Made by a program: the position numbers and the translations under genes. The notes under the pieces are model-generated. The model did not search any database and had not been told where the DNA came from. It saw only the letters and a program-made list of their open reading frames with translations. Below are positions 11,678-22,235 of a stretch of DNA of 64,000 bases, piece after piece (within the stretch, counting starts at the first letter, position 1; the number at the start of each line of letters is the position of its first letter). This DNA is from Hevea brasiliensis (lineage: Eukaryota > Streptophyta > Magnoliopsida > Malpighiales > Euphorbiaceae): positions 43,023,593-43,087,592 of the forward strand of contig NC_079501.1 in assembly GCF_030052815.1 (NCBI RefSeq). The letters are read 5' to 3'.

Positions 11678-12894
11678 ACTTAAATTAGATTTTCTCTTTA
11701 AATTCATATTGAATGAGCATGATTGAGTGTAAAAGTGCAAAGAAATTTAATAAATATCATGTCTATGCCCATCCTATAATTTTGGCAGCCATGGATGTGG
11801 TAAGGCTTTGATGATTTTCATGGAGCTAAAATGGTAATAGGGCTGCCTTAACAATAGTCTCTCAAGTAAAATGATGAAATGCTAGTTAAATGCAAGATTG
11901 GAGATGATAGGGTTAGGGTTTGAGTATAAAATGAAGACTTTGAACATGTAATGGTGAAAATGAATTTTAATGGTCAATTAATGACCATTTAGGGATGTGT
12001 AAACAAGAAATGAAGTGGTTTGTGTAGTGGGAATTGAGATTAGTGTGGCTGCCCTTGGTGACCTGCAGAATTGGACATGAGTCCAGCAGGTTTGGGCAGC
12101 AATAACTTGAATTATAGAGGTCCAATTGGTGCAAGGCCAATTGGACATGAAACTAGACACATAATGGCACAACTTTGATGAAGAAACCATGCCCAGAAAA
12201 CGAAACCAAGTTGACCAAAAGTTTTCCCTAATCCGGGTGACCTGCAATCTGCCTGGGAAAATGACTAAATGAACAGTGTTTGGTCATTTGGCTATAACTC
12301 AATATAGAAAGGTCCAATTGACCTGAAATTTTACTAGCAACAAGCTGAGATATAGGCCAACAACTTTCATGAAGAAACATGACCCAAATTATGACCATAA
12401 CCTAGTCAAATTGCCAACCAAACTTAGGTTACCAAATCTGGCAAAACCAGTTTTGCCCAGAATTTTGGAATCTGTCCAATCCGGCCAGTTATGGTGTTTA
12501 GGCCATAACTTGAGCTACAAAACTCCAAATGGAGTGATTCAAAAAAGGAAATTCAACTACACAAAATAAGAACAACTTTAATTTTGATCATTTTTCCAAA
12601 TTCCCACTGTAAAAGTGACTAATGGAACAGTAAACCCAAAGCTTGAAAACTGAAAATTCTGTCCAATTCACATTAAGCTTAGAGATGGTATTGGCAACCA
12701 ATACCAACACGTTTAAAATGCAAAATGTGTTATGTTGATGATATTTAAACTAATTTGCCTATTGCCAATGCAAAAGTCAACATTTTGGTTGACCAATGAA
12801 ATGAATAGTAATCATAAAAATTCAATTTCAAAGAATTACATAAATGAAAAGTATTAAATGCCCTAGTAGGCCTAATTTGATTGGTTTGGATAGG

Positions 12895-12906
12895 TTGGCA
12901 TGCCAA
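12895..12906 (+). promoter_or_regulatory. Conserved palindrome TTGGCATGCCAA, B 5' LTR
   Basis: A perfect 12-bp palindrome within a longer conserved stretch that starts CCCTAGTAGGCC about 40 bp upstream. Confidence 0.6.
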
Positions 12907-13274
12907 TAGGGTTCTGTTAGCAGTACTGCATATGGCTTCATGCCATTCTGTATTTCATGGCTTTCCATGCCATTCTGTGACATAATAGCCTTTGGCTATG
13001 ATATTGAGTTGTTATACTCGGGTTTAATCCCCGATAATTATTACAGCTTATTAGTTGTTCCGTTGCACACCGAGAGACACAATGTGACCGATGGTATGAT
13101 GGTCCGAGGTACTTAGTACCCAGTACCAGTTTACCCGTTTATCCAGTCCAGTCAACTAGTATAGGTTACTCGGGCAATGTTAATAAATCTTACCAAACTT
13201 TAATCGAATATTATTACAATAAATATTTGAAATTAAGTCTACCCAAAAATGTAAACATACATTCTGCATACATG

Positions 13275-13311
13275 TTTTTATTTTATTTTATTTTATTTTA
13301 TTTTATTTTAT
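13275..13311 (+). repeat. ATTTT pentanucleotide array, B 5' LTR
   Basis: About seven TTTTA units are present here, against about four in the 3' LTR at 21240-21261. The 15-bp difference equals the whole length difference between the two LTRs. Confidence 0.9.
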
Positions 13312-13321
13312 ATTTTCACCA

Positions 13322-13358
13322 CTAAGCAAAATTGCTTAGAGCGTCGCTTTTGCCACAC
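13322..13358 (+). promoter_or_regulatory. LTR double hairpin, B 5' LTR
   Basis: CTAAGC...GCTTAG is followed by GCGTCGCTTTTGCCACAC, where one stem base has mutated (ACAC for ACGC). Confidence 0.55.
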
Positions 13359-13748
13359 GTAGGTACTGGAGACATAGCTGGGGAGTCCAGCAGACCTCAT
13401 ACAGGGTGAGTTTTCAGATCTGCACTCAGAGTTCAAAGTCACCTCACAATTGCAGTGCATTGGTAGGACATTGGGCTACCTAAGTCTTTTGTATTTATAA
13501 ACTTTTGTTATGTATATTATAAACTCATGTAATCTTATTTTTGCTGTAATTACCCATGAGCTGTGTTCAGAAATAAATATGAGTATTTCTCATTGAATTA
13601 GGTGTGATATGAGATGAATGTGAATTTTGAGATACTGAATTGATTTGAGAAATTGTTGAAAAATGTTGGTGGTTGACTGAGATTGAGATTATAATTATAT
13701 TGGAAGTGTTTTTAAACAGGTTCAGAAGAACTGCTTTCCAATTTATAG

Positions 13749-13763
13749 CCGGCACTTTGCCGG
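13749..13763 (+). promoter_or_regulatory. Terminal LTR hairpin, B 5' LTR
   Basis: CCGGCACTTTGCCGG forms a 5-bp GC stem followed by T6, about 160 bp from the LTR end. Confidence 0.55.
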
Positions 13764-13925
13764 ATTTTTTATAAAATTTGCGAAAAAATTTAGATTTATC
13801 AAAAATTATAAATAAATGAATAAAAAGGGATTAATTGAAATTGAAACATGAATTGGTGTTCCGACATACTGAGTGGCATAACTTGCTAGGCTACACTGTA
13901 GACAGGTAAGGAGTGTCACATTTAA

Positions 13926-13937
13926 TGGTGTCAGAGC
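13926..13937 (+). promoter_or_regulatory. Primer binding site of B
   Basis: TGGTGTCAGAGC has one mismatch to the tRNA-iMet type site and lies 5 nt after the LTR. Confidence 0.85.
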
Positions 13938-14020
13938 ATCGATTTAGGCGTTTCTGGCTCTAGATAGAGTGCATACCATTGCATTGCATTTATAAGTGTT
14001 GAGGTGACACTGATGCATAA

Positions 14021-14045
14021 CTGTTTGTTTTCTTATTTTGAATAG
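14021..14045 (+). promoter_or_regulatory. Candidate leader-intron 3' splice site of B
   Basis: A 25-nt T-rich tract ends in GAATAG, directly followed by GATATGG with the gag ATG at 14049. Relative I has the same GAATAG|GATATGG on its strand. Confidence 0.5.
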
Positions 14046-14048
14046 GAT

Positions 14049-15240
14049 ATGGATCCTGCTTCGCAAAGAGCAGTTGAGGAAGAGGTGGAGAGTCGTGCTC
14101 CACCAAGGGCTGAATCTGGGGGTAGGGTAGAATCTGCTCCACCAGCAGCTGAGGCACCAGCCCAACCTCAGTTTGCACTATTTCAACAAATGACCGAGTT
14201 TTACCGGCAAATGATGGGGGCGATTCCACCACCACAACCACAGCCACAACCTCTACCAGCATCACAGAAATCTCATCTGGAGAAATTGAGAAAGCATGGG
14301 GCTGTTGATTTCTTTGGAAAGAGGGAGGATGATCCCATGGCTGCAGAAAACTGGTTGGATAGAACTATCAGAGTGCTAAAACAGCTAAATTGCACCCCCG
14401 AGCAGAAGCTGGTGGCTGTTGTGTCCCTATTTCAGGATGATGCATATCAGTGGTGGGACACAGTAACCAGTGAGGTGCAACCTGAACAAATCACCTGGGA
14501 ATTCTTCCTTACAGAGTTCAGGAAGAAATATATTAGCAAAGTGTATTTAGAAGAGCGAAGAAGGGAATTTATCAGTTTGAGACAGAGACAGTTGTCAATG
14601 GCTGAGTATGAACGTGACTTTGTCAAACTGAGTCGGTATGGGAGGGAGATAGTCCCTACCGAGGCAAAGAGGTGCAGACGGTTTGAGGAAGGGCTCAATG
14701 ACAACATCAAAGTCATGATCACAGCACTGGAGATCACGGATTTTTCTAAACTAGTGGATGCTGCATCAAAAGTGGAAAGGGTCAAAATCAATGAACAAAA
14801 GAGAAGGGAAAGACAGCAGAAGAGGGGTTCAGGTCAGTCCAGTGCATTTTCTACTCCCAGTAAGAAGAGTAAGGGTCCTCCTGCTCAGAGTTCAGGACCA
14901 CCACAGAGTGGTCGGTCTCGAGGCGGACCACGCTCACACCTAGGAGAAGCCAGTCTACACTATCAATGGGTAGCTCTCCAGGGACGGTGTTTAGGGGACC
15001 AGCCCCTGCATCTTCTGCTTGTCAGTACTGTCAGAAGTGGCATAAGGGGGAATGTTGGCGAGTGACCAGTGCATGCTTACGGTGTGGATGGACAGAACAT
15101 CAGATCAAGAATTGTCTGAAGAGGACTACTGCTGTTGCTCCAACACAAACTGACAGACCTGCTCCTGCACCACAAAGGGGTAGGAAGCCCGATAAACCTA
15201 AGGCAGCTGGTCCATCACTGAGGCCTGCATCCGAGTCAGC
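14049..15240 (+). pseudogene. gag: gag of element B (capsid and nucleocapsid), one frameshift
   Basis: The ATG at 14049 opens MDPASQRAVEEEVESRAPP, shared with I and G. A Pro/Gln-rich linker (about residues 60-75) precedes the Retrotrans_gag capsid region (about residues 85-240: KREDDPMAAENWLDRT, DAYQWWDTV, FRKKYISKVYLEERRREF, RRFEEGLND). One frameshift near 14930-14945 moves the nucleocapsid into another frame, from 14966. There CQYCQKWHKGEC is followed by a canonical CX2CX4HX4C knuckle, CLRCGWTEHQIKNC (15074-15115). Apart from that shift it is open, so decay is mild. Confidence 0.9.
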
Positions 15241-15655
15241 TGAGAGGCCAGACACTAGGATACCTACCAGGGCCTATGCCATCAGAGCTCAGGAAGAGCA
15301 AGATGCCCCGGATGTCATCAGGGGTACGTTTTCCCTCTACAACACTTCTGTGCATGCATTGGTGGATCCAGGATCCACTCATTCCTACATTTGCATCAAA
15401 CTACCCATAGAGAGGGGAGTTCCAGTAGAGGAGAGTGATCAAGACATTCTGGTCACAAATCCACTAGGCCACAGTGTGGTAGTGAATAAAGTGTATAAGG
15501 GTTGCCCGTTGAGGATTCAAGTGTATGAATTCTCAGCATACCTAACTGAGTTGCCCTTCCACGAGTTTGACGTGATTTTGGGTACGGACTGGTTGTCATG
15601 TCATTAGGAAATAGTTGATTGCAAATTGAAGAGGATTTCTCTAAAACTTCTGCAG
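15241..15655 (+). pseudogene. Aspartic protease of element B
   Basis: It follows the nucleocapsid in the same open frame (14966-15607). The conserved entry DAPDVIRGTFSLYN is followed by the active-site loop ALVDPGSTHSY (about 15355-15387) and the second motif DVILGTDWL (about 15575-15600). The catalytic Asp is present, so the domain itself looks sound. A TAG at 15605, where relatives have Gln, ends the frame just after DWLSCH, and a further frameshift follows before RT. Confidence 0.88.
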
Positions 15656-16780
15656 GTAATGAGATCACTGTTGTGGGTGAAAGGATAGATTTCCTGTCCA
15701 ATGTTATCTAAGCCACAGTTGCAAGAAGATTGATGAGAAAAGGCTGTGAAGCTTACCTAGCACACTTGGTTGATACTAGGCAGGCTAAGCCAAACTTGGG
15801 TGACATACCCACAGTAAGAGACTTCCCAGATGTATTTCTTGAAGAGTTGCCTGGTTTACCACCAGAAAGGGAAGTCGAGTTTGCTATTGAGGTAATGCCG
15901 GGTATAGCACCCATTTCTATTGCTCCTTATAGGATGGCACCCATTAAATTGAGGGAGTTGAAAACTCAGTTGCAAGAGTTGCTTGATAAGGGGTTCATAC
16001 GCCCTAGTGTGTCACCATGGGGAGCTCCAGTGCTATTTGTGAAGAAAAAGGATGGAACCTTGAGATTGTGTATTGATTATCGACAGTTGAACAAAGTAAC
16101 TGTGAAGAACAAATATCCATTGCCCAGAATCGATGATCTGTTTGATCAGTTGAAAGGAGCCGGTGTATTTTCAAAATTTGATCTCAGATCAGGGTATCAT
16201 CAGTTAAGGGTAAAGGATGCAGATGTGTCAAAAATTGCATTCAGAACCCGGTATGGGCATTATGAATTTCTAGTGATGCCGTTTGGGTTAACAAATGCAC
16301 CAGCAGCATTTATAGACCTTATGAACCATATCTTCCATCCATACTTAGATCAGTTTGTAGTGGTCTTTATTGATGATATTCTGGTGTATTCCAAGACTAG
16401 GGAAGAACATGATGAACATTTGAGGATTGTTCTGCAAACCCTACGAGAAAAGAAGCTGTATGCTAAGCTATCCAAATGTGACTTCTGGATGAGTGAAATC
16501 TCCTTCCTTGGACACATAGTATCAGCTGAGGGGATTAGAGTAGGTCCCAAAAAGATAGAAGTAGTGATGGAATGGAAGCCTCTCAGAAATACAACTGAGG
16601 TCAGAAGTTTCTTGGAGTTTAGCTGGGTATTACAGAAGATTTGTAAAGGGATTTTCCTTAATAGCTGCTCCAATGACCAAGTTATTGCACAAGAATGTGA
16701 AATTTAGCTGGAATGACAAGTGTCAGGCTAGCTTTGAGAAGTTAAAGGCTATGTTGACAGAGGCACCAGCGTTAACACAG
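15656..16780 (+). pseudogene. pol: Reverse transcriptase of element B
   Basis: An open frame from 15730 to 16707 covers almost all of RT. It reads [75 protein letters not shown], then an intact active site [12 protein letters not shown] with the two Asp codons at 16372-16377. A frameshift near 16612 (in SFLGL-like) displaces the thumb, which continues from 16673 ([17 protein letters not shown]). The catalytic core is preserved, unlike in A. Confidence 0.92.
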
Positions 16781-17146
16781 CCAGTGTCGGGAAAGGACTT
16801 TGTGGTCTATAGTGATGCCTCTCATAATGGGTTAGGGTGTGTATTAATGCAAGAGGGGAAGGTGGTCGCTTATGCTTCCAGGCAGCTAAGGCCACATGAA
16901 TAGAATTACGCTACCCATGATCTAGAGCTTGCAGCAATTATCTTCATGCTGAAAATATGGAGGCACTACTTATATGGTGAAAAGTGCTATATTTACACAT
17001 ACCACAAAAGTCTAAAATATTTGCCAACTCAGAAGGAGCTCAACCTTAGACAAAGGCAATGGATTGAGTTCCTGAAGGACTATGATTGTGTGATAGATTA
17101 TCATCCTGGGAAGGCAAATGTAGTGGCTGATGCTTTGAGCAGGAAG
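16781..17146 (+). pseudogene. RNase H of element B with Tyr for a catalytic Asp
   Basis: Motifs in order are [32 protein letters not shown] and [12 protein letters not shown]. In A and in most relatives the last motif is YTDHKSLKY, whose Asp is one of the metal-binding residues of RNase H. Here the codon at 17000-17002 is TAC. Element I has the same TAC. A TAG at 16901-16903 replaces the Gln of HEQNY. After RNase H comes the [14 protein letters not shown] connector into integrase. Confidence 0.88.
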
Positions 17147-18440
17147 TTCATCACAGCTTTAAGATCACTAAATGCCTGTCTGTCCTTAGCTCAAGATGGA
17201 GCTATTTTGGCTAAGTTGCAAGTGAGGCCAACCCTACTACAGCAAATACAAGATGAGTAGAAGGCATATGAAAAACTAATGGCCATTGTGGGAAAAATTC
17301 CTGAGGGGAAGAAAATTGAATATGAAGTGAAAGAAGATGGGTGCCTATACTACAAAGGAAAAGTGTGTGTACTAGATGATAGGGAACTGAAGACTAATAT
17401 TCTGAAAGAAGCACATACTAGTGTTTATGCTATGCACCCGGGGAGCACGAAAATGTATAATGATTTGAAGCCTCATTATTGGTGGCCTGGTATGAAGAGG
17501 GATATAGCTGACTATGTGACTAAGTGTTTGACATGTCAGCAAGTTAAAGTAGAACATCAAGTTCCATCAGGATTGTTACAGCCTATAAGCATACCTGAAT
17601 GGAAATGGGACTGAGTCACTATGGATTTTGTTAGTGGTCTACCCCTCACCCAAAGGAAGCATGATGCAGTATGGGTGATAGTGGATGGATTGACGAAGTC
17701 AGCACATTTTCTGACAGTTAGGACTGACTACTCACTGGAGAAGCTAGCAGAATTGTATATTAGTGAGATAGTTAGACTGCATGGAATCCCACTTTCCATC
17801 ATATCTGACCGAGACCCAAGGTTTACATCGAGATTTTTGAAAAAGTTGCAAGAAGCCTTGGGCACACAACTCCGTTTTAGCACGGCTTTTCATCCTCAGA
17901 CGGATGGACAGTCAGAACGAGTAATCCAGGTAAACCTATGAACTAATTGAATTTTCGTAATTAATAAATTGAAATGATAGTAACAATGTGAATTATATGA
18001 TAGATCCTGGAGGATATGCTAAGGAGTTGTGTCATTGAGTTTGAGGGGAGCTGGGATAGATATCTCCCACTGGCAGAATTTGCGTACAACAATAGCTACC
18101 AAGCTAGCATCCAAATGGCCCCGTGTGAAGCACTGTATGGGAGAAAATGTAGAACTCCAGTGTGTTGGACAGAATTGGGCGAAGATAAGCTAGTAGGACC
18201 AGACCTGGTGAAACAGACTGAGGAGAAAGTGAAGATAATCAAAGCTAACCTGAAGGTTGCCTTAGATAGACAGAAATCATATGCCGACTTGAAGAGAAAA
18301 GGAATAGAGTATGCAGTTGGCGATAAAGTGTTTCTCAAAGTCTCACCGTGGAAGAAAGTACTGAGGTTTGGGAGAAAGAGTAAGTTAAGCCCTAGGTTCA
18401 TTGGCCCATATGAAGTCATTGAACGTGTGGGACTAGTGGC
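17147..18440 (+). pseudogene. Integrase of element B, split by a 74-nt intron-like insertion
   Basis: The zinc domain is at about 17430-17550 (YAMHPGSTKMYNDLKPHYWW, then CLTCQQVK). The core has its first Asp in [10 protein letters not shown], its second in [11 protein letters not shown], and its Glu in APCEALYGRKC. Stops at 17258 (TAG) and 17612 (TGA) match Gln and Arg codons in relatives. At 17930 the frame enters an AT-rich stretch absent from A, F and I; coding resumes at 18004 in the frame expected if 74 nt are removed. The GPY/F end (LSPRFIGPYEVIERVG) closes it. Confidence 0.9.
17930..18003 (+). other. Putative 74-nt GT-AG intron inside the integrase of B
   Basis: Coding reads ...GTAATCCAG, then GTAAACCTATG...ATGATAG, then ATCCTGGAGGATATG. 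The same place in A, F and I has no insertion. The length is not a multiple of 3, and removal joins the upstream and downstream frames exactly. It is AT-rich and contains CTAATT, a possible branch site. Confidence 0.65.
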
Positions 18441-18765
18441 CTATCGGTTAGCCTTACCACCAGAACTGGATAAAATTCATAATATATTCCATGTTTCCAT
18501 GCTAAGAAGATATCGCTCAGATCCTTCACGTGTCATTTCCATGGAAGAGATTGAAATCCAACCGGACTTGACATACACAGAAGAACCTATACAAATCCTA
18601 GCTCGGGAAGTGAAGGAAATGAGAAATAAATAAATTCCACTGGTGAAAGTGCTTTGGAGGCACCACAACACTGAAGAGGAAACTTGGGAAAGTGAAGAGA
18701 TAATGAGGCAACAGTTTCCTCAACTGTTTGCATCAGGTAAATTTCGAGGACGAAATTTTTATTAG
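18441..18765 (+). pseudogene. Integrase tail and chromodomain of element B
   Basis: LPPELDKIHNIFHVSMLRRY leads into the chromodomain (about 18580-18735: PIQILAREVKEMRNK, a TAA at 18631, IPLVKVLWRHHNTEEETW, QFPQLFAS). The TAA stands where relatives have CAA (Gln). The aromatic and acidic residues typical of this chromodomain type (VLWRHH, ETWE) are present. It ends into the pre-PPT hairpin, which overlaps the last codons. Confidence 0.88.
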
Positions 18766-18776
18766 AGGGGAAGAGT
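18739..18776 (+). promoter_or_regulatory. Pre-PPT hairpin and polypurine tract of B
   Basis: AAATTTCGAGGACGAAATTT (18739-18758), then AGAGGGGAAGAG directly before the 3' LTR. Confidence 0.85.
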
Positions 18777-21700
18777 TGTAACATCCTCACTTTAGCTAGT
18801 CCGCACAGTCTACTGTTCCAGTGACCAATGTCGGTCCGGACAGCTAGAATGTCCGAAAAAATATTTAAACTAAAGTGAGGAACCATAATTAATTCAAATA
18901 TTAATAAGAACAATTTAGCAAAAATTTTAGAAATAAGATACAACCAAGTTAAATGAGCCGGTGCCCTAGCGATGGGTAACAAAGTGAGAAGTTGCGGTTC
19001 TCATAACTAGGAGCCCTAGACCCAGGAGAAAAATAATAAAATAATTTCTGGGATGCCAGAGAAGGGTTATTAAGGTTCTTATGGCATTAGAATGCCAAGA
19101 AAATAGTTAAAAAAATTTTCAATAGGTACAAACAATTTTGGCCCATTAAGCCAAACAGAGGGCATTTTGGTCATTTCGTCTTCAGAGATGATTTTTGACC
19201 AACTTGTCCAGTTAAATAAATAATTTATATAACATAAAATATGAATAAATGTTGTTAAAAATTTAATTGCAATTAAATAGACAAGAAATGAAGAGAAAAT
19301 AAAGGAAAATGGACTTATGACATCATAATGATGTCATTAAAGTTCTCCCACCCAACCCAATGTTGACACATGGCATAACTTTATTTAAAAGAGACAAATG
19401 GGCTGAAAAATGAGAGAAAAACTAGATTTCTCATTTCTTCTTTCTTCCTTGCCGTAAGCCTCCACCATAGCCACCATTTTCAAGCTTTTTCAAGCTTGAT
19501 TTCAGCAACTTCTACCCAACTAAACCCTTAACTCCCAACACAAAAAAGTGTTCTTGCATCTTGGAGATTCTTGTGGAAGCAAAAAGAAAAGGAAAACAAG
19601 AATTTGAGCAAGTGGGAAATTCATTCCATTAGAGGTTAGTGACTTAAATTAGATTTTCTCTTTAAATTCATGTTGAAGGAGCATGATTGAGTGTAAAAGT
19701 GCAAAGAAATTTAATAAATATCATGTGTATGCCCATCCTACAATTTTGGCAGCCATGGATGTGGTAAGGTTTTGATGATTTTCATGGAGCTAAAATGGTA
19801 ATAGGGCTGCCTTAACAATAGTCTCTCAAGTAAAATGATGAAATGCTAGTTAAATGCAAGATTGGAGATGATAGGGTTAGGGTTTGAGTATAAAATGAAG
19901 ACTTTGAACATTCAATAGTGAAAGTGAATTTTAATGGTCAATTAGTGACCATTTAGTGATGTGTAAACAAGAAATAAAGTGGTTTGTGTAGTGGAATTGA
20001 GATTAGTGTGGCTGCCCTTGGTGACCTGCAGAATTGGACATGAGTCCAGCAGGTTTGGGCAGCAATAACTTGAATTATAGAGGTCCAATTGGTGCAAAGC
20101 CAATTGGACATGAAACTAGACACATAATGGCACAACTTTGATGAAGAAACCATGCCCAGCAAACCAAACCAAGTTGACCAAAAGTTTTCCCTAATCCGGG
20201 TGACCTGCAATCTGCCTGGGCAAAATGACCAAATGAACAGTATTTGGTCATTTGGCCATAACTCAATGTAGAAAGGTCCAATGGACCTGAAATTTTACCA
20301 ACAACAAGCTGAGATATAGACCAACAACTTTCATGAAAAAACCTGACCCAAATTATGACCATAACCTAGTCAAATTGCCAACCAAACTTAGGCTACCAAA
20401 TCTAGCAGAACCAGTTTTGCCCAGAATTTTGGAATCTGTCCAATCCGGCCAGTTATGGTGTTTAGGCCATAACTTGAGCTACAAAGCTCCAAATGGAGTG
20501 ATTCAAAAAACGAAATTCAACTAGACAAAATACGGAATAACTTTCATGTTGATCATTTTTCTAAATTCCCACTACAAAAGTGACTAATGGAACAGTAAAC
20601 CCAAAGCTTGAAAACTGAAAATTCTATCCAATTCACATTAAGCTTAGAGATGGTATTGGCAACCAATACCAACACGTTTAAAATGAAAAATGTGGTATGT
20701 TGATGATATTTAAACTAATTTACCTATTGCCAATGCAAAAGTCAACATTTTGTTTGACCAATGAAATGAATAGTAATCATAAAAATTCAATTTCAAGGAA
20801 TTATGTAAATGAAAAGTGTTAAATGCCCTAGTAGGCCTAATGTGATTGGTTTGGATAAGTTGGCATGCCAATAGGATTCTGTTAGCAGTACTACATATGG
20901 CTTCATGCCATTCTGTATTTCATGGCTTTCCATGCCATTCTGTGACATAATAGCCTTTGGCTATGATATTGAGTTGTTATACTCGGGTTTAATCCCCGAT
21001 AATTATTACAGCTTATTAGCTATTCCGTTGCACATCGGGAGACACAATGTGACCGATATTATGATGGTCCGAGGTACTTAGTACCCGGTACCAGTTTACC
21101 CGTTTATCCAGTCCAGTCAACTAGTATAGGTTACTCGGGCAATGTTAATAAATCTTACCAAACTTTAATCGAATAATATTACAATAAATTTTTGAAATTA
21201 AGTCTACCCAAAAATGTAAACATACATTTTGTATACATGTTTTTATTTTATTTTATTTTATATTGTCATCACTAAGCAGAATTGCTTAGTGCGTCGCTTT
21301 TGCCACGCGTAGGTACTGGAGACATAGCTGGGGAGTCCAGCAGACCTCATACAGGGTGAGTTTTCAGATCTGCACTCAGAGTTCAAAGTCACCTCACAAT
21401 TGCAGTGCATTGGTAGGACATTGGGCTACCTAAGTCTTTTGTATTTGTAAACTTTTGTTATGTATATTATAAACTCATGTAATCATATTTTTGCTGTAAT
21501 TACCCATGAGCTGTGTTCAGAAATAAATATGAGTATTTCCCATTGAATTGGGTGTGATATGAGATGAATGTGAATTTTGAGATACTGAATTGATTTGAGA
21601 AATTATTGAAAAATGTTGGTGGTTGACTAAGATTGAGATTATAATTATATTGGAAGTGTTTTTAAACAGGTTCAGAAGAACTGTTTTCCAATTTATAGCC

Positions 21701-21870
21701 GGTACTCTGCCGCATTTTCTATAAAATTTGCGAAAAAGTTTAGATTTATCAAAAATTATAAATAAATGAATAAAAAGGGATTAATTGAAATTGAAACATG
21801 AATTGGTGTTCCGACATACTGAGTGGCATAACTTGCTCGGCTACACTATAGACGGGTAAGGGGTGTCACA
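18777..21870 (+). repeat. Element B 3' LTR
   Basis: TGTAACATCC to GGGGTGTCACA, 3094 bp. It carries donor-like GTTAGTG at 19635, palindrome TTGGCATGCCAA at 20860-20871 and an ATTTT array at 21240-21261. Its terminal hairpin (21699-21713) has changed to CCGGTACTCTGCCGC. Confidence 0.95.
21272..21308 (+). promoter_or_regulatory. LTR double hairpin, B 3' LTR
   Basis: CTAAGCAGAATTGCTTAG, then GCGT-C-GC TTTT GC-C-ACGC with both stem segments intact. Confidence 0.6.
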
Positions 21871-21875
21871 CATTA
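21871..21875 (+). repeat. Target-site duplication of B, right copy (CATTA)
   Basis: This is the second CATTA, and A resumes at GGTATGCTATGG. Confidence 0.95.
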
Positions 21876-21923
21876 GGTATGCTATGGGAACATGTCGTGC
21901 CTTACAAGGGATAAGGTGTGACA
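21876..21923 (+). repeat. Element A 3' LTR, part 2
   Basis: The final 48 bp of the A LTR (GGTATGCT...GGTGTGACA) match 2456-2503 in the 5' LTR. Confidence 0.9.
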
Positions 21924-22235
21924 TGAATTGAATAAATGAATCAAATGAATGTAAGCATAAGACATTAGTTCTCATTATTGTAACCCTAACTTCAACAATC
22001 CTTAATTACATCAAGTTAAAGAATTAATTGACACTAACCTCACTTATGTGACACCCAAACTTGCCAATACTTCTTAATTTCTTCTTCCTTTTTACTGCCT
22101 CAAGTTACTCAAGGTACAAGGGTCAAGTTTAATGAAGAGTGGAGGGGGTTTTATGGTGAAATGAAATGGGAAATGAAGCTTAGGTGAAGCTCTAATGGTG
22201 GAAGGGAGTGAGAGAAATTAAATAAATTTTTGATG
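21924..22235 (-). repeat. LTR-like fragment in opposite orientation next to A
   Basis: On the minus strand this stretch resembles the early part of an LTR, including AAGTGAG|GTTAGTGTC (the donor-like site, at about 22033-22040 on the plus strand). The neighbouring E fragment reads on the plus strand. It is either a local inversion in E or a remnant of another element. No gene is seen. Confidence 0.45.

Larger units (their letters stand above)
10812..13920 (+). repeat. Element B 5' LTR
   Basis: It runs from TGTAACATCC to GGAGTGTCACA and matches 18777-21870 throughout. It holds a donor-like site, the TTGGCATGCCAA palindrome, an ATTTT array, the double hairpin and a terminal hairpin. Confidence 0.95.
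10812..21870 (+). mobile_element. Element B: near-complete type II chromovirus
   Basis: LTRs of 3109 and 3094 bp, a primer site, gag, protease, RT, RNase H, integrase, chromodomain and polypurine tract are all present in order, with a perfect 5-bp target duplication. Length is about 11.06 kb. The coding region carries five in-frame stops, each explained by one C-to-T change, and a few frameshifts, so this copy is dead but fairly young. By hand count the first 240 bp of the LTRs differ at about 13 sites; other stretches are closer. Confidence 0.95.
1..21923 (+). mobile_element. Element A: Ty3/gypsy chromovirus (type I), 5' end outside the window
   Basis: Two copies of the same LTR (1-2503 and 7356-10811 plus 21876-21923) flank a primer site, a decayed gag-pol and a polypurine tract, all on the plus strand. 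The window starts inside the 5' LTR: base 1 aligns with about base 8357 of the 3' LTR, so roughly 1 kb of the element lies upstream. Element B sits inside the 3' LTR. From about 3340 to 7226 the coding region keeps one reading frame and is broken only by stop codons, so it decayed mainly by point mutation. Confidence 0.92.

Noticed and set aside
13749..13769. GC hairpin with T run as a bacterial-type terminator
   Set aside because: Plant retrotransposon context; factor-independent bacterial termination does not apply. Reported as a conserved LTR hairpin instead.
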